From Natronosalvus amylolyticus (GTDB taxonomy: Archaea > Halobacteriota > Halobacteria > Halobacteriales > Natrialbaceae): a stretch of DNA of 64,000 nucleotides. This document shows, piece by piece, positions 39,136-47,758 of this stretch (the first letter of the stretch is position 1; each line of letters starts with the position of its first letter). The notes beneath the pieces are model-generated. The model was given only the letters and a program-made list of their open reading frames with translations, ran no database searches and was not told the origin of the DNA. Both the position numbers and the translations under genes were made by a program. Location: assembly GCF_024298845.1 (NCBI RefSeq), contig NZ_CP101156.1:1736001-1800000 (forward strand). The letters run 5' to 3'.

Positions 39136-39948
39136 TCAAGAGTATCTGGGCGACTCGAGCCGACGCGCCCGAATCAAACACTTGTGGTTCGCGAACGACT
39201 CCACCCGTCCATCCACCACCTCGATTTCGAACGCGGCTTTCGCGTCGGGACTCGCCTCCCGGAGCAGCCGTTGAACCTCGTATCGGGGCTCGCCCGTGCA
39301 CGACTGGCCGTCGGCCCAGTGCTCGAAGTCGAGGCGCTTTTTCGTGCGTTCGGTCGCCTCGATCTCGAACCCAGCGGCGCGCAGCCACCCGAGCCACCGC
39401 TCGGTCGTGTAGCACTCGACGTGGGTCGGGTCGCGAAGCCGTTCGACGTGGTTGATGAACTCGCCGAGACCCTCGTCCTCCGGGGCCACCGAGTCCTCGA
39501 AAGCGAAGGTGCCGCCGGGCTCGAGGACGCGAGCGACTTCCGAGACGAAGGCGACGGGGTCGGGAAAGTGGTGGGCGGCGATCCGGCAGGTGATTGCGTC
39601 GAAGGATCCTGGCGCGAACGGCAGACGCTCGGCGTCGAGGACCGCTCCCTCGAGTCCGTCGTCGGCCTCGAGCGCCGTCGCGACCATGGATGGGGCGGCG
39701 TCGGCGGCGACCACCCTATCGACGCCCCGGGCGGCGACCGCGCCCGCGGTGTGGCCGGCCCCCGTTGCGACGTCCAGCGCCCTCGTCGCGTCGGCACACC
39801 AGTCGGCCAGTCGCTCGAGGTCGGCTCCCCCGCTGTGGGTGTCGCTCTCGAGGTAGTGAGCAGCGGCGTCGTCGAACGCGTTGGCCGCCGCCCGTTTTCG
39901 CTCGCTGGCGGAGCGATCAAATGAGCCAGCATCGACGTCGTCGTCCAT
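39136..39948 (-). CDS. SAM-dependent methyltransferase (class I, UbiE/Methyltransf_11 type)
   Basis: 270 aa. The SAM motifs are readable: ALDVATGAGHTAGAVAARGV (motif I, near 55-75), VVAADAAPSMVATAL (motif II), AERLPFAPGSFDAITCRIAA (motifs post-II to III) and VLEPGGTFAFEDSVAPED. An acidic N-terminus precedes it. The C-terminal part (LGWLRAAGFEIEATERTKKR) fits enzymes acting on small molecules such as quinones or lipids, but the substrate is not clear. It is convergent with the PUA gene with only 25 bp between stops. Confidence 0.86.
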   Translation of the reverse strand: MDDDVDAGSFDRSASERKRAAANAFDDAAAHYLESDTHSGGADLERLADWCADATRALDVATGAGHTAGAVAARGVDRVVAADAAPSMVATALEADDGLEGAVLDAERLPFAPGSFDAITCRIAAHHFPDPVAFVSEVARVLEPGGTFAFEDSVAPEDEGLGEFINHVERLRDPTHVECYTTERWLGWLRAAGFEIEATERTKKRLDFEHWADGQSCTGEPRYEVQRLLREASPDAKAAFEIEVVDGRVESFANHKCLIRARRLESPRYS

Positions 39949-40081
39949 ACCCGCAATGGGTTCGCGGGGGCCGTGAACGTACCGTTCGGATCGAATTCTC
40001 GACTCGGGGGCGGGAAGTCAGGCCGACGACTGCGGGTACGGTTCCGGTGGGTTTTTGGCCGCGGCTGGCAACCACTCGAGT

Positions 40082-40465
40082 ATGTTTGGAGGAGGCGGCG
40101 GACTCAACCCGCGCAAGATGGAACAGATGATGAAGCAGATGGGCATCGACGTCGACGAACTCGAGGCCGAAGAGGTCATCATCCGGACGGCAGACCACGA
40201 CCTCGTGTTCAGCGACGCGGACGTCACCAAGATGGACGCCCGCGGTCAGGAAACCTACCAGATCATCGGCACCCCCGAAGAACGCGAACGCGGCGCGGCC
40301 GGCGGCGAGGCTGCTGGCGACAGCGGCGCTGACGATAGTTCGGCGATTCCGGAGTCGGACATCGAAATCGTGGCTGCCCGAACCGGCGTCAGCGAATCCG
40401 ACGCGAAAGCCGCACTCGAAGCCGTCGACGGCGACCTCGCCGCGGCCGTCGACCGACTCGAGTAA
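40082..40465 (+). CDS. nac: Nascent polypeptide-associated complex protein
   Basis: 127 aa from ATG 40082 ([20 protein letters not shown]), leaderless with TATA-like GGTTTTTGG about 27-32 bp upstream. Archaeal NAC binds nascent chains at the ribosome exit as a homodimer. The NAC domain runs about 5-65 ([31 protein letters not shown]), an acidic Gly/Ala-rich linker follows, and the UBA domain closes the protein ([30 protein letters not shown]). It is the first gene of a pair with trmI, 1 bp apart. Confidence 0.96.
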   Translation: MFGGGGGLNPRKMEQMMKQMGIDVDELEAEEVIIRTADHDLVFSDADVTKMDARGQETYQIIGTPEERERGAAGGEAAGDSGADDSSAIPESDIEIVAARTGVSESDAKAALEAVDGDLAAAVDRLE

Positions 40466-40466
40466 C

Positions 40467-41291
40467 GTGGCAGACTCGAACGCAGACGCCCCGGAGGACG
40501 AGCCAGCAGTGGATGCTGACACGACGGACGAGACAGTGAACCCAGACCTCGAGGACCAGCCACCGGTACTCCTCGTCCACGAGGACCGCGAACACCTGGT
40601 CCAGCCAGGCGAGGAGTTCGGCTCCGATCTGGGCGTTCTCGAGGTTCCCATCGACGTCGAACCCGGACAGGTACTCGAGACCCATCTCGGCACCGAGTTC
40701 CACGTCCGGCGACTTCGCGGGCCGGATCTGTTCCATCACTTCGAGCGCACCGGTGCGCCGATGGTTCCCCGCGACGTCGGCCTCATCATCGGCGAAACCG
40801 GCGTCAGCGTGGGAGACCGCGTCCTCGACACCGGCACCGGAACGGGCGTGCTGGCCGCGTCGATGGCCCGCGCCGGTGCAACGGTGGTGAGCTACGAACG
40901 CAACGCCGAGTTCGCCGACGTGGCCCGCGAGAACATGATCCTCGGCGGCGTCGCCTCGAGCGTCGACGTCCGCACCGGCGATTTGCGGGACGACCTCGAG
41001 GAACTGGCCGACGGACCGGGTTTCGACGTGCTCACGCTCGATACGGGCAACGCCCCCGAAATCGTCGCCCACGCGCCGGACTTGCTTGTCGACGGCGGCT
41101 TCGTCGCCGTCTACAGCCCGTTCGTCGAAACCGCACGCGAAGCGAGTGAAGTCGCCCGAGAGGTCGGCCTCTCGAACGTCGTCACTCGAGAGACGATTCA
41201 GCGGGAGATGACCTTCGACCAGCGCGGTTCGCGCCCCTCGACAGCCCCCGTAGGCCACACCGGCTATCTGCTGCTCGCTCGAGCGGAGTGA
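40467..41291 (+). CDS. trmI: tRNA (adenine-N1)-methyltransferase, TrmI type
   Basis: 274 aa from GTG 40467, one base after the nac stop, so surely co-translated. TrmI makes m1A at positions 57/58 of the tRNA T-loop in archaea. An acidic 35-residue N-terminus is followed by VLLVHEDREHLVQPGEEFGS (the N-terminal beta domain), FHHFERTGAPMVPRDVGLII, the SAM site VLDTGTGTGVLAASMARAGA and LTLDTGNAPEIVAHAPDLL. The C-terminal end (STAPVGHTGYLLLARAE) is typical. Length is normal for archaea. Confidence 0.92.
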   Translation: MADSNADAPEDEPAVDADTTDETVNPDLEDQPPVLLVHEDREHLVQPGEEFGSDLGVLEVPIDVEPGQVLETHLGTEFHVRRLRGPDLFHHFERTGAPMVPRDVGLIIGETGVSVGDRVLDTGTGTGVLAASMARAGATVVSYERNAEFADVARENMILGGVASSVDVRTGDLRDDLEELADGPGFDVLTLDTGNAPEIVAHAPDLLVDGGFVAVYSPFVETAREASEVAREVGLSNVVTRETIQREMTFDQRGSRPSTAPVGHTGYLLLARAE

Positions 41292-41381
41292 TCGATTCGA
41301 TACCGAGTCGCCGCTCGAGTGTTCGGAAGACGGGTGGCGACCAGTTGACGTCAGATATCTGGACCGGTCTTCAACTGGCGG

Positions 41382-41690
41382 TCAGTGGTCGTCTTCGCGC
41401 CACTTGTGCTCGCAGTTGCTACAGATGAAAAACCGAGTTTCGGACTCGTCAGCCGAGCGAATCTGCTGGAGATACCAGTACGCGCGGTCGTGTCCACACT
41501 CGGGACAGCGGGCGTCGGTTTCGGGCAGCGAGGTCTCATCGGAGGATTCGATCACTTCGGTGACTTCCTGGTCTTCGGTGACCGTGTATGCAGCCGTGTC
41601 GCCTTTCGGTTTGGTAAATCCGCAGCTGCCACACTCCCACAGGCCGTCGCTGGCTTTCATCATCGAACCGCATTCGTCGCAGAATTCCAT
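41382..41690 (-). CDS. tfs: Transcription factor S (TFS/TFIIS-like RNA cleavage factor)
   Basis: 102 aa, the usual length. Rescues backtracked RNA polymerase by stimulating transcript cleavage. The N-terminal zinc ribbon is FCDECGSMMKASDGLWECGS, and the C-terminal ribbon is ARCPECGHDRAYWYLQQIRS with FFICSNCEHKWRE; the acidic pair normally placed at the tip (DE in RSADESETRF) is present, so it should be active. TATA-like CAATTAATAGG lies at plus 41714-41724, about 27 bp upstream, so leaderless. Confidence 0.96.
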   Translation of the reverse strand: MEFCDECGSMMKASDGLWECGSCGFTKPKGDTAAYTVTEDQEVTEVIESSDETSLPETDARCPECGHDRAYWYLQQIRSADESETRFFICSNCEHKWREDDH

Positions 41691-41871
41691 GTATCCGGCT
41701 ACGGCGGTCGATACCTATTAATTGCCCGTTCTTCGAGCGGACCCCAGCCGATATCGACGACCGTGATACGAAACGACCCTGCCGAGCGTTTTGACTCGAG
41801 GTGTCGATAAACCGTCGCTACAGGGATCAAAACGGTGAGAGACAGCGTCGGTCGACACACAGATATGACGA

Positions 41872-42144
41872 CTACCCCTCTCCTTCCGACTGGTACCGTT
41901 CGCCAACCGCTTCGACCGGGAGCGTGTTGTGCAGGCTGTACTGTAGCTCTTCCCTCGATTCGTATCGCTCGGTCCCAGTTTCGGCAACCAGCTTTCCGAG
42001 GTCGGCTTCGCCATCGGCGAGCAAGAGCGTGGTCCCATCGAACGCCGCGGCGGCGTCCGCTCGAGAGACCGGGTACGAGAGATCGGCGAGAGCGGGCTCG
42101 AGGCGACTGAGTTTGATCGAGTCTGGTGACACGAACGTAGTCAC
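41872..42144 (-). CDS. DUF5789-like small haloarchaeal protein
   Basis: 90 aa. The pattern IKLSRLEPALADLSYPVSRA, then DGTTLLLADGEADLGKLV and a C-terminal HNTLPVEAVGERYQSEGEG matches the haloarchaeal DUF5789 family as I remember it, including the conserved Leu-Pro-Val-Glu-Ala-Val-Gly end. Acidic and soluble; function unknown. A 27-bp inverted-repeat region (42147-42173) directly precedes its ATG. It is divergent from the MFS transporter gene, which begins 113 bp away. Confidence 0.82.
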   Translation of the reverse strand: MTTFVSPDSIKLSRLEPALADLSYPVSRADAAAAFDGTTLLLADGEADLGKLVAETGTERYESREELQYSLHNTLPVEAVGERYQSEGEG

Positions 42145-42146
42145 GT

Positions 42147-42173
42147 CGCCAACGGACTTGAACGTCGTTGGCG
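42147..42173. promoter_or_regulatory. Inverted repeat CGCCAACG-N11-CGTTGGCG
   Basis: Perfect 8-bp arms (42147-42154, 42166-42173) immediately upstream of the DUF5789-like ATG at 42144 and within the divergent promoter shared with the MFS gene. It may be an operator or, if transcribed, a 5' hairpin. Confidence 0.4.
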
Positions 42174-42257
42174 GTCGGAAAGACAGTCACGGGCCCGCAC
42201 ACGATCGTCGTATCGCTTCCGGAACGGTAAACCCTCTCGAGCGTCGACCGGCTACTA

Positions 42258-43583
42258 ATGGACCCAGTCGGTCGACTCGTTCGGGCGTTTCGTGTCGACC
42301 AACGGGTGCTCGCGCTGGCGTTCGCCCGAATGGCCGACGGGGTCGGTAACTCGTTTCTGATTATCGTCATCCCGCTGTACGTAGGTAGCGAAGTCGTGGG
42401 CGGGCGGACGTTCGGCCTCGAGGAAGCCGTCATCATCGGAATTATCCTCTCGCTGTACGGATTTCTCAACAGTAGCGCCCAGCCGATTACGGGTAGACTT
42501 TCAGACCGGGCCGGCAAGCGAAAGGCGTTCATTCTCGTCGGACTCGCCGGCCTGACGGTCACCAACCTCGCCTACGTCTTCGCGGGAAGCTACGCCCAGT
42601 TGCTCGCCATCCGTGGCCTCCAGGGGGTGAGCGTCGCGTTCATCGTCCCCACCTCGATTGCGCTGGTGAACGAACTCGCGACGACGCGCGACCGCGGCGG
42701 CAACATGGGCGTCTACAACACGTTTCGGCTGATCGGCTTCGGGGCCGGTCCTGTCGTTGCCGGGGCCGTCGTGGCTACAGGCCCCTACACGCTCTCGCTG
42801 CCAGCACTCGAGACGACTGCAGCGCTCGAGGCAATCGGGTCACTGACGATAAGCGGCTTCGACGCCGCGTTCTACGTGGCGACGATTACCGCCGCCATCA
42901 GCTACCTCATGGTCACCGTGCTCGTCTCCGACCCCGAAGCCACGAAAGCAAACGCGAGCGACGACCTGGCGATTGCGGTCCGGGACCCGACCGGAGAGAA
43001 GCTCCTCGATCCGGTTTTCACCCTCGGTATCGCAACCCTCTTTCTGGCGGCTTCGATCGCACTGTTCGCCACGATTCAGCCACAGGTGAACGCCCATCTC
43101 GAGCAGAGTTCGACCTGGTTCGGATTGCAGTTCGCGGCGTTCGTCCTCGCACAGATACTGCTCCAGACGCCGGTCGGACGAGCGTCTGACCGATTCGGTC
43201 GGCGGCCGTTCATCGTCCTCGGAATGGTGTTGCTCGTTCCGACGACGATCGTTCAAGGGTTCGTCCTCACCTCGGAAATGATGTTTCTCGCCCGACTCAG
43301 TCAGGGAGTTGCCGGCGCGATGGTGTTCGCCCCGTCGCTGGCGCTGGCCGGCGATTTAGCGGGCGAGGGCGAATCCGGAACCAAGCTATCAGTGCTGACG
43401 ATGGCCTTCGGATTCGGCATCGCACTCGGGCCGTTCGCTTCGGGCGTCTTGATTAGCTACGGGTTCCAGGTGCCGTTTCTCTTCGGCGGCCTGATCACCG
43501 CCATCGGCGCTGGCCTCGTCTATACACAGGTCGAAGAAACCCTCGAACGACCGCCTCGAGTCCGAGTGGCTGACGACGAGTAA
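42258..43583 (+). CDS. Major facilitator superfamily transporter
   Basis: 441 aa, about 12 membrane segments. The cytosolic loop 2-3 motif GRLSDRAGKRKAFILVG and its second-half copy GRASDRFGRRPFIVLGM are the MFS signatures, and GLQGVSVAFIVPTSIALVNE is helix 4-like. There is an extended loop at about 150-210 between helices 5 and 6/7, with alternating polar residues. Multidrug or sugar efflux is typical for this group; substrate unknown. TATA-like GGTAAACC lies about 27-30 bp upstream, so leaderless. Confidence 0.9.
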   Translation: MDPVGRLVRAFRVDQRVLALAFARMADGVGNSFLIIVIPLYVGSEVVGGRTFGLEEAVIIGIILSLYGFLNSSAQPITGRLSDRAGKRKAFILVGLAGLTVTNLAYVFAGSYAQLLAIRGLQGVSVAFIVPTSIALVNELATTRDRGGNMGVYNTFRLIGFGAGPVVAGAVVATGPYTLSLPALETTAALEAIGSLTISGFDAAFYVATITAAISYLMVTVLVSDPEATKANASDDLAIAVRDPTGEKLLDPVFTLGIATLFLAASIALFATIQPQVNAHLEQSSTWFGLQFAAFVLAQILLQTPVGRASDRFGRRPFIVLGMVLLVPTTIVQGFVLTSEMMFLARLSQGVAGAMVFAPSLALAGDLAGEGESGTKLSVLTMAFGFGIALGPFASGVLISYGFQVPFLFGGLITAIGAGLVYTQVEETLERPPRVRVADDE

Positions 43584-43691
43584 CGAAACCTATCAACCGC
43601 CTCCAGAGACTGTCTCGAGCAGTGATATCGCACTTCAGGAGTGAACGTGTACACACCAACCACTGTGTCTCGAGCGATCTTTCGACCGGAC

Positions 43692-43799
43692 ATGGAAGCC
43701 CTCCCACCCACCCTCGAAGTCGCAATCTTCGGTAGCCTCACCCTCATCATCCTCGCCGGGTTGTACGTGAATCTTCGACTATATCGAACCCGACTCTGA
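43692..43799 (+). CDS. 35-residue single-span membrane protein
   Basis: Reads MEALPPTLEVAIFGSLTLII and then LAGLYVNLRLYRTRL: one membrane helix (about 9-27) followed by a basic end (RLYRTRL), so N-out/C-in by the positive-inside rule. It overlaps the 3' end of the convergent FAD protein gene by 21 bp. The clean helix and basic tail argue for a real gene, perhaps co-transcribed with the MFS gene. Small proteins of this form are common and often missed. Confidence 0.5.
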   Translation: MEALPPTLEVAIFGSLTLIILAGLYVNLRLYRTRL

Positions 43800-45128
43800 A
43801 GGGCTTTCAGCGTGTTGGAGTGTCTCCAGTACGCGTTCGGCACCGGCCTCTCCTGCAGCGACAGCCCCCTCGAAGCGTAACTCCGGATACGTCGCCTTGC
43901 TTGCCGTGCCAGCATAGAATACGCCGTCAGCGACTGCCCCCTCCAGATCGTACGGAACGACTCGCTCGAGATAGCCGGGTGCCGTGATCGGTTTTGGCGT
44001 CCCAATCGTGGTCTCCACCGACTCGAGGTCACTGCGGTCGAATGCCGGAAACAGCGAGCCGAGTGCCGCGAGCCAGCGTCGCTCGAGAGCAGCACCCGGA
44101 GTAGAATCTGTGGACGATTCGCTCGAGCGAGCGTAGCGGACCATGGTGTGGACGGTCCGGTCGTCAGCCCGAGTGCCCTGATCATCACCCGGGGAATCGA
44201 TGGCCGTTGGCGTGACGATACGGTCGAACGGTGCCGAGTCGGCGAGGAACACGTCGTAGCACCCGGTCAACGCCTGCGTTGTCGAAACTGTCACACACGT
44301 CGGCGTCACCGTCTCGATGCCGGCATCGTATCCGGTCAGCCGTCCCTCGTATCCGGTCAGCCGGCCCAATCCTTCAGGGCCAGTTGCGATAACCAGCGCC
44401 TCGAGCGGCTGTGTCGTCACCCTGCTATTTCCCTCGAGGCGAACCGACTGCATCTTTCCCCCCTCTATCACGATGTCGGTCACCGAGGAGTCAGGCCGAA
44501 CGTTTTCCGCGCCGATTTCGGCCACCAGCGCGTCCACGAGGGATTGCGCTCCACCCTCGAGTACCCCACGTCGTCGGGTCTCCCGCCGCCGCCGAATCCA
44601 CTCGAGCAGCGGTGCCGCCGAGAGGTCACTCGCCGCCGTCCCAAACCGACCCTCGACAACGGGCGTCCAGATGGCGGCTGCGGTGTGTTCGGTCGACGCC
44701 GACTCGAGATACGCCTCGAGGAGAACGTCGTCGTAGTTTTCGGGATCGATTGGTACCGACCGACTGATGCCGAAACGTGTGTCTCCATCCCGGCCGAGAC
44801 CCGCAAACAGCGCCTCGAGGCGAGCCGTCTCGCGCAGTGACAGTCGCGGGTGGGTCGCCCGCTCGATTCGCGTATTAAACGGGTGAATCGTCCCGCCGTC
44901 GTAGAAGCCGATACGAGCTTCGTCCCAGCCGAGACGAGCCTCGAGGTTGAGGTCCGTGAGGAGGGTCCTGGCGCTCGAGTCCGAGGGATGAAGGCGGGCA
45001 GGAGGCCAGGTTTGTGCCGGGATGGCGTCGACGCCTGACGCCGCGAAGACGGACACGTCGTAACCCGCCTGAGCGAGTCGATAGGCACACACGAGTCCGG
45101 GGAGCGTCCTGCCGACGACACCGATCAT
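43779..45128 (-). CDS. FAD-dependent oxidoreductase, protoporphyrinogen oxidase/amine oxidase-like
   Basis: 449 aa from ATG 45128 (MIGVVGRTLPGLVCAYRLAQ); the frame stays open upstream but without family features. The N-terminal dinucleotide fold has VVGRTLPGLVCAYRLAQAGY, a variant of GxGxxG in which the second glycine is Arg-Thr. ALVIATGPEGLGRLTG and the C-terminal GVFYAGTASKATYPELRFEG with the second FAD motif are flavin amine-oxidase features. A 21-bp tandem duplication encodes RLTGYEG then RLTGYDA near 270. The substrate is unknown; haem or carotenoid chemistry is possible. Confidence 0.72.
   Translation of the reverse strand: MIGVVGRTLPGLVCAYRLAQAGYDVSVFAASGVDAIPAQTWPPARLHPSDSSARTLLTDLNLEARLGWDEARIGFYDGGTIHPFNTRIERATHPRLSLRETARLEALFAGLGRDGDTRFGISRSVPIDPENYDDVLLEAYLESASTEHTAAAIWTPVVEGRFGTAASDLSAAPLLEWIRRRRETRRRGVLEGGAQSLVDALVAEIGAENVRPDSSVTDIVIEGGKMQSVRLEGNSRVTTQPLEALVIATGPEGLGRLTGYEGRLTGYDAGIETVTPTCVTVSTTQALTGCYDVFLADSAPFDRIVTPTAIDSPGDDQGTRADDRTVHTMVRYARSSESSTDSTPGAALERRWLAALGSLFPAFDRSDLESVETTIGTPKPITAPGYLERVVPYDLEGAVADGVFYAGTASKATYPELRFEGAVAAGEAGAERVLETLQHAESPSESGSI
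44326..44363. repeat. In-frame 21-bp tandem duplication
   Basis: TCGTATCCGGTCAGCCG occurs at 44326-44342 and 44347-44363, a 21-bp period in frame within the FAD protein gene. It doubles a seven-residue unit (RLTGYEG/RLTGYDA). It looks recent because the two 17-bp copies are identical. Confidence 0.85.
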
Positions 45129-45220
45129 GTCTCGAGAGGGGAGCCCACGGCTCTTTGGCGTTGTGGATGCGGGGGATCGCCGGCATCCAGCGCACGATGC
45201 GGTGGAACTGGACGTGCGGA

Positions 45221-45267
45221 AACGGGAATGGGCGCGAGGAAACGAGGATGGGCGCGAGGAAACGGGG
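45221..45267. repeat. 20-bp tandem repeat, 2.3 units
   Basis: AACGGGAATGGGCGCGAGGA (45221-45240), AACGAGGATGGGCGCGAGGA (45241-45260), then AACGGGG. It lies in the gap between the divergent FAD protein gene and thrB and encodes nothing evident. Confidence 0.85.
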
Positions 45268-45358
45268 ACTCGAGCGAAGGCAGCCGTCGTGTCCCCGAAA
45301 GGACGCAACAGACGCACCCTTCGCTACATTTTTGGGGCCGCTGTGGGTACCAGTGTGC

Positions 45359-46237
45359 ATGCGTACCGTCCGTGCACCGGCGACGAGTGCGAACCTGGGG
45401 AGTGGCTTCGACGTCTTCGGACTCGCACTCGAGACACCGGCCGACGTGATCCGCGTCGAACGGGCGAGCGAGACGTCGATCACGGTAACAGGCGTCGGGA
45501 GCACGTACATTCCCGAGGACCCGGCAAAGAACACCGTCGGCGCAGTCGCCGACGCGCTCGATGCGCCAGCACGGATCCACATCGACAAAGGCGTCAGGCC
45601 GGCCTCCGGCCTCGGTTCCTCGGCAGCCAGCGCCGCCGGTGCAGCGGTTGCCCTGAACGCCCTCTACGACCTGGGGCGCAGCAGGGAAGAACTCGTAGGG
45701 GCCGCCGCGGAAGGCGAGGCGCTCGTTTCCGGTGACGCCCACGCCGACAACGTCGCCCCCTCGCTGCTTGGTGGCTTCACTATCGTTACCGACGACGGCG
45801 TCACGCAGGTCGACACCGACCTCTCGCTGGTCGCCTGTCTCCCGGAAATCGTCGTCTCGACTCGAGACGCCCGCGGAGTCATCCCCGACAGCGCATCGCT
45901 CACCGACGTCGCATCGACCGTCGGCAACGCCGCCACCCTCTCCGTCGGAATGACCAGAAGCGACCCCAAACTCGTCGGCCAGGGCATGGACGACCCCGTC
46001 GTGACCCCCGCTCGAGCAGCCCTGATCGACGGCTACGACGCGGTTCGAACGAGCGCCCTCGAGGCCGGTGCCACGGGCGTCACCGTTAGCGGTGCCGGCC
46101 CCGCCTTGCTCGCCGTCTGTCGCGAGGGGCGCCAGGGAGCCGTCGCCGGAGCGATGATCGACGCCTTCGACGACGCCGGCGTCGAGAGTCGTGCCTACCA
46201 GACGAGCGTCGGTGACGGCGCAGTGTTGTACGACTGA
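45359..46237 (+). CDS. thrB: Homoserine kinase
   Basis: 292 aa from ATG 45359 (MRTVRAPATSANLGSGFDVF), leaderless with TATA-like ACATTTTTGG about 27-32 bp upstream. GHMP kinase that phosphorylates homoserine for threonine synthesis. The ATP loop RPASGLGSSAASAAGAAVAL is at about residues 80-99, SANLGSGFD is the N-terminal substrate motif, and GVTVSGAGPALLAVC is GHMP motif 3. Longer in-frame starts upstream would read through the tandem-repeat region and are unlikely. Shares the aspartate pathway with the dap operon 10 kb away. Confidence 0.95.
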   Translation: MRTVRAPATSANLGSGFDVFGLALETPADVIRVERASETSITVTGVGSTYIPEDPAKNTVGAVADALDAPARIHIDKGVRPASGLGSSAASAAGAAVALNALYDLGRSREELVGAAAEGEALVSGDAHADNVAPSLLGGFTIVTDDGVTQVDTDLSLVACLPEIVVSTRDARGVIPDSASLTDVASTVGNAATLSVGMTRSDPKLVGQGMDDPVVTPARAALIDGYDAVRTSALEAGATGVTVSGAGPALLAVCREGRQGAVAGAMIDAFDDAGVESRAYQTSVGDGAVLYD

Positions 46238-46262
46238 CAGCGACGACACAACGTGATATCCC

Positions 46263-46601
46263 ATGAGTGTCGCCCGTGACGGCCTGCTCGCACTCGCCGT
46301 GTTCTTCGTATTCGGTCTGCTTGCCTTCCTCTTCGAGACACCCCTCTCGAGGTGGGCCTTCGCCGTCGGTTGCGGAGCCACGCTGGCGTTCGAGAGTGTC
46401 ACAATCAGGTATCGAGTGGCCGTTCGAACGGTGTGGGAGCAACCGCGCGTGCAAGCGACACTTCTCATCGCGGGTATCTGTACCGGAATCGTTGGTGCGT
46501 TTCTCGCCCCAAAATACGTCCTCGCGGCCGGTATCGGGGCACTGGGTACCTATCTTGTCCTGCTCGGAGCACTGACCATCGTGAACCGCTATCGGCGTTG
46601 A
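46263..46601 (+). CDS. Small four-helix membrane protein
   Basis: 112 aa. About four hydrophobic segments: 7-25 (LLALAVFFVFGLLAFLF), 30-46, 64-82 (ATLLIAGICTGIVGAFLA) and 86-106 (LAAGIGALGTYLVLLGALTI). A polar loop at 47-62 (TIRYRVAVRTVWEQPRVQ) separates the helix pairs. It follows thrB by 25 bp in the same direction and may be co-transcribed. No family recognised; halophile-typical small membrane protein. Confidence 0.72.
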   Translation: MSVARDGLLALAVFFVFGLLAFLFETPLSRWAFAVGCGATLAFESVTIRYRVAVRTVWEQPRVQATLLIAGICTGIVGAFLAPKYVLAAGIGALGTYLVLLGALTIVNRYRR

Positions 46602-46769
46602 CAGCCCCCACATCGAAAGAGACGACATCAACGAGGAAGGTATTCGGATTGTGCATTTCCTCGAGGGTCACCGACCCTTTCGCGTGGCCCGTCAACGGTC
46701 ACCACCGAATAGTGATAGAAGCGCGAAGTGCAGTAACTAACTTTACTCGACAGCGTCAACTCCTACGAA

Positions 46770-47642
46770 ATGGCATACGAGTACACCGGCGATGCACATA
46801 CCGAACTCGTCGAATCGTATCGGGCAGATCGTTCACCCATGCCGACGAGTGCCTCGAGGGTCTACCCCCGTCGCGATTCGCTGCGCGACGAGCCACCGCT
46901 CCTCAAACAGCTCCTGTTCCCCAAGTGCTGGAACGCGACGGAGTTGCTGGATGATTCCGATGCAACTCGTGGCCGCCTGACTGAACTCGGTACCTGCATA
47001 CAAAACGGCATCACGGCCTATTCGGACCGCGACGGTGCCGAGTTGACTGCGATCACAGACGAAACGCTCGATCGGTTGCCAGCAATTAGACGCTCCCTCA
47101 AGAAGGATGTCGAGGCCGCCTACAAAGGCGATCCAGCGGCAAAGAGCTACTGTGAAATTATCCGATCGTATCCCGGGTTCCACGCCATCCTGACCCATCG
47201 GGTGGCCCACCACCTCTACGAAGCGGATTGCGCCGGGTACGCACGCGAGCTTGCCGAATACTCGAAGACCGAGACCGGCATCGATATCCATCCAGGCGCG
47301 AAGATTAGCGAATATTTCTTCATCGATCACGGGACCGGGGTCGTCATCGGGGAAACGGCGACAGTTGGCGACTGGGCCCGGATCTACCAGAACGTCACGT
47401 TGGGCGCACTCCACTTCGAGGAGGAGGAGGGCGAGGACCACATGCTGGCGAAAGACTACAAGCGCCATCCCGACGTCGGCGATCACGTCGTCATCGGCGC
47501 AGGGAGTAACGTGCTCGGACCGGTAGAAATCGGTGATCATGTAAGCATCGGTGCGAACTCCTGGGTGACTGACGATGTTCCGGACAACACGAGCGTGTTC
47601 ATTGCGGATCACCCCGAGCAAAAGCGGAAATCGAACCGATGA
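46770..47642 (+). CDS. cysE: Serine O-acetyltransferase
   Basis: 290 aa. Acetylates serine with acetyl-CoA, first step of cysteine synthesis. The N-terminal helical domain (about 90-180, KKDVEAAYKGDPAAKSYCEI, YPGFHAILTHRVAHHLYEAD) and the hexapeptide beta helix (GIDIHPGAKISEYFFIDHGT, GVVIGETATVGDWARIYQNV, VVIGAGSNVLGPVEIGDHVS) are those of the long EpsC-like form. The catalytic His/Asp are in the FIDHGTG segment. TATA-like AACTTTACTC is about 27 bp upstream. Its codon use is a little less GC-rich than its neighbours. Confidence 0.94.
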   Translation: MAYEYTGDAHTELVESYRADRSPMPTSASRVYPRRDSLRDEPPLLKQLLFPKCWNATELLDDSDATRGRLTELGTCIQNGITAYSDRDGAELTAITDETLDRLPAIRRSLKKDVEAAYKGDPAAKSYCEIIRSYPGFHAILTHRVAHHLYEADCAGYARELAEYSKTETGIDIHPGAKISEYFFIDHGTGVVIGETATVGDWARIYQNVTLGALHFEEEEGEDHMLAKDYKRHPDVGDHVVIGAGSNVLGPVEIGDHVSIGANSWVTDDVPDNTSVFIADHPEQKRKSNR

Positions 47643-47714
47643 TTGGCAACGTGCTCCTCGGGCACTCTGCAGTAACCTTTGAATATACGATGGGCGCGTC
47701 ACTCGAGCGAGCCA

Positions 47715-47728
47715 AACTGTAAACAGTT
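47715..47728. promoter_or_regulatory. Palindrome in the atpD promoter
   Basis: AACTGT-AA-ACAGTT, perfect 6-bp arms with a 2-bp centre, overlapping the TATA-like region (GTAAACAGTTATC) about 31-44 bp before the atpD ATG. A candidate operator, or simply a symmetric TATA environment. Confidence 0.4.
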
Positions 47729-47758
47729 ATCCGACTGCGGGCGCAAGCGACCCACAAG

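Noticed and set aside
45221-45267. Short CRISPR-like repeat
   Set aside because: Units are directly adjacent with no spacers; it is a plain 20-bp tandem repeat, 2.3 units.
45125-46468. 447-codon minus-strand frame opposite thrB
   Set aside because: Shadow of homoserine kinase, which shows a full GHMP signature on the other strand.
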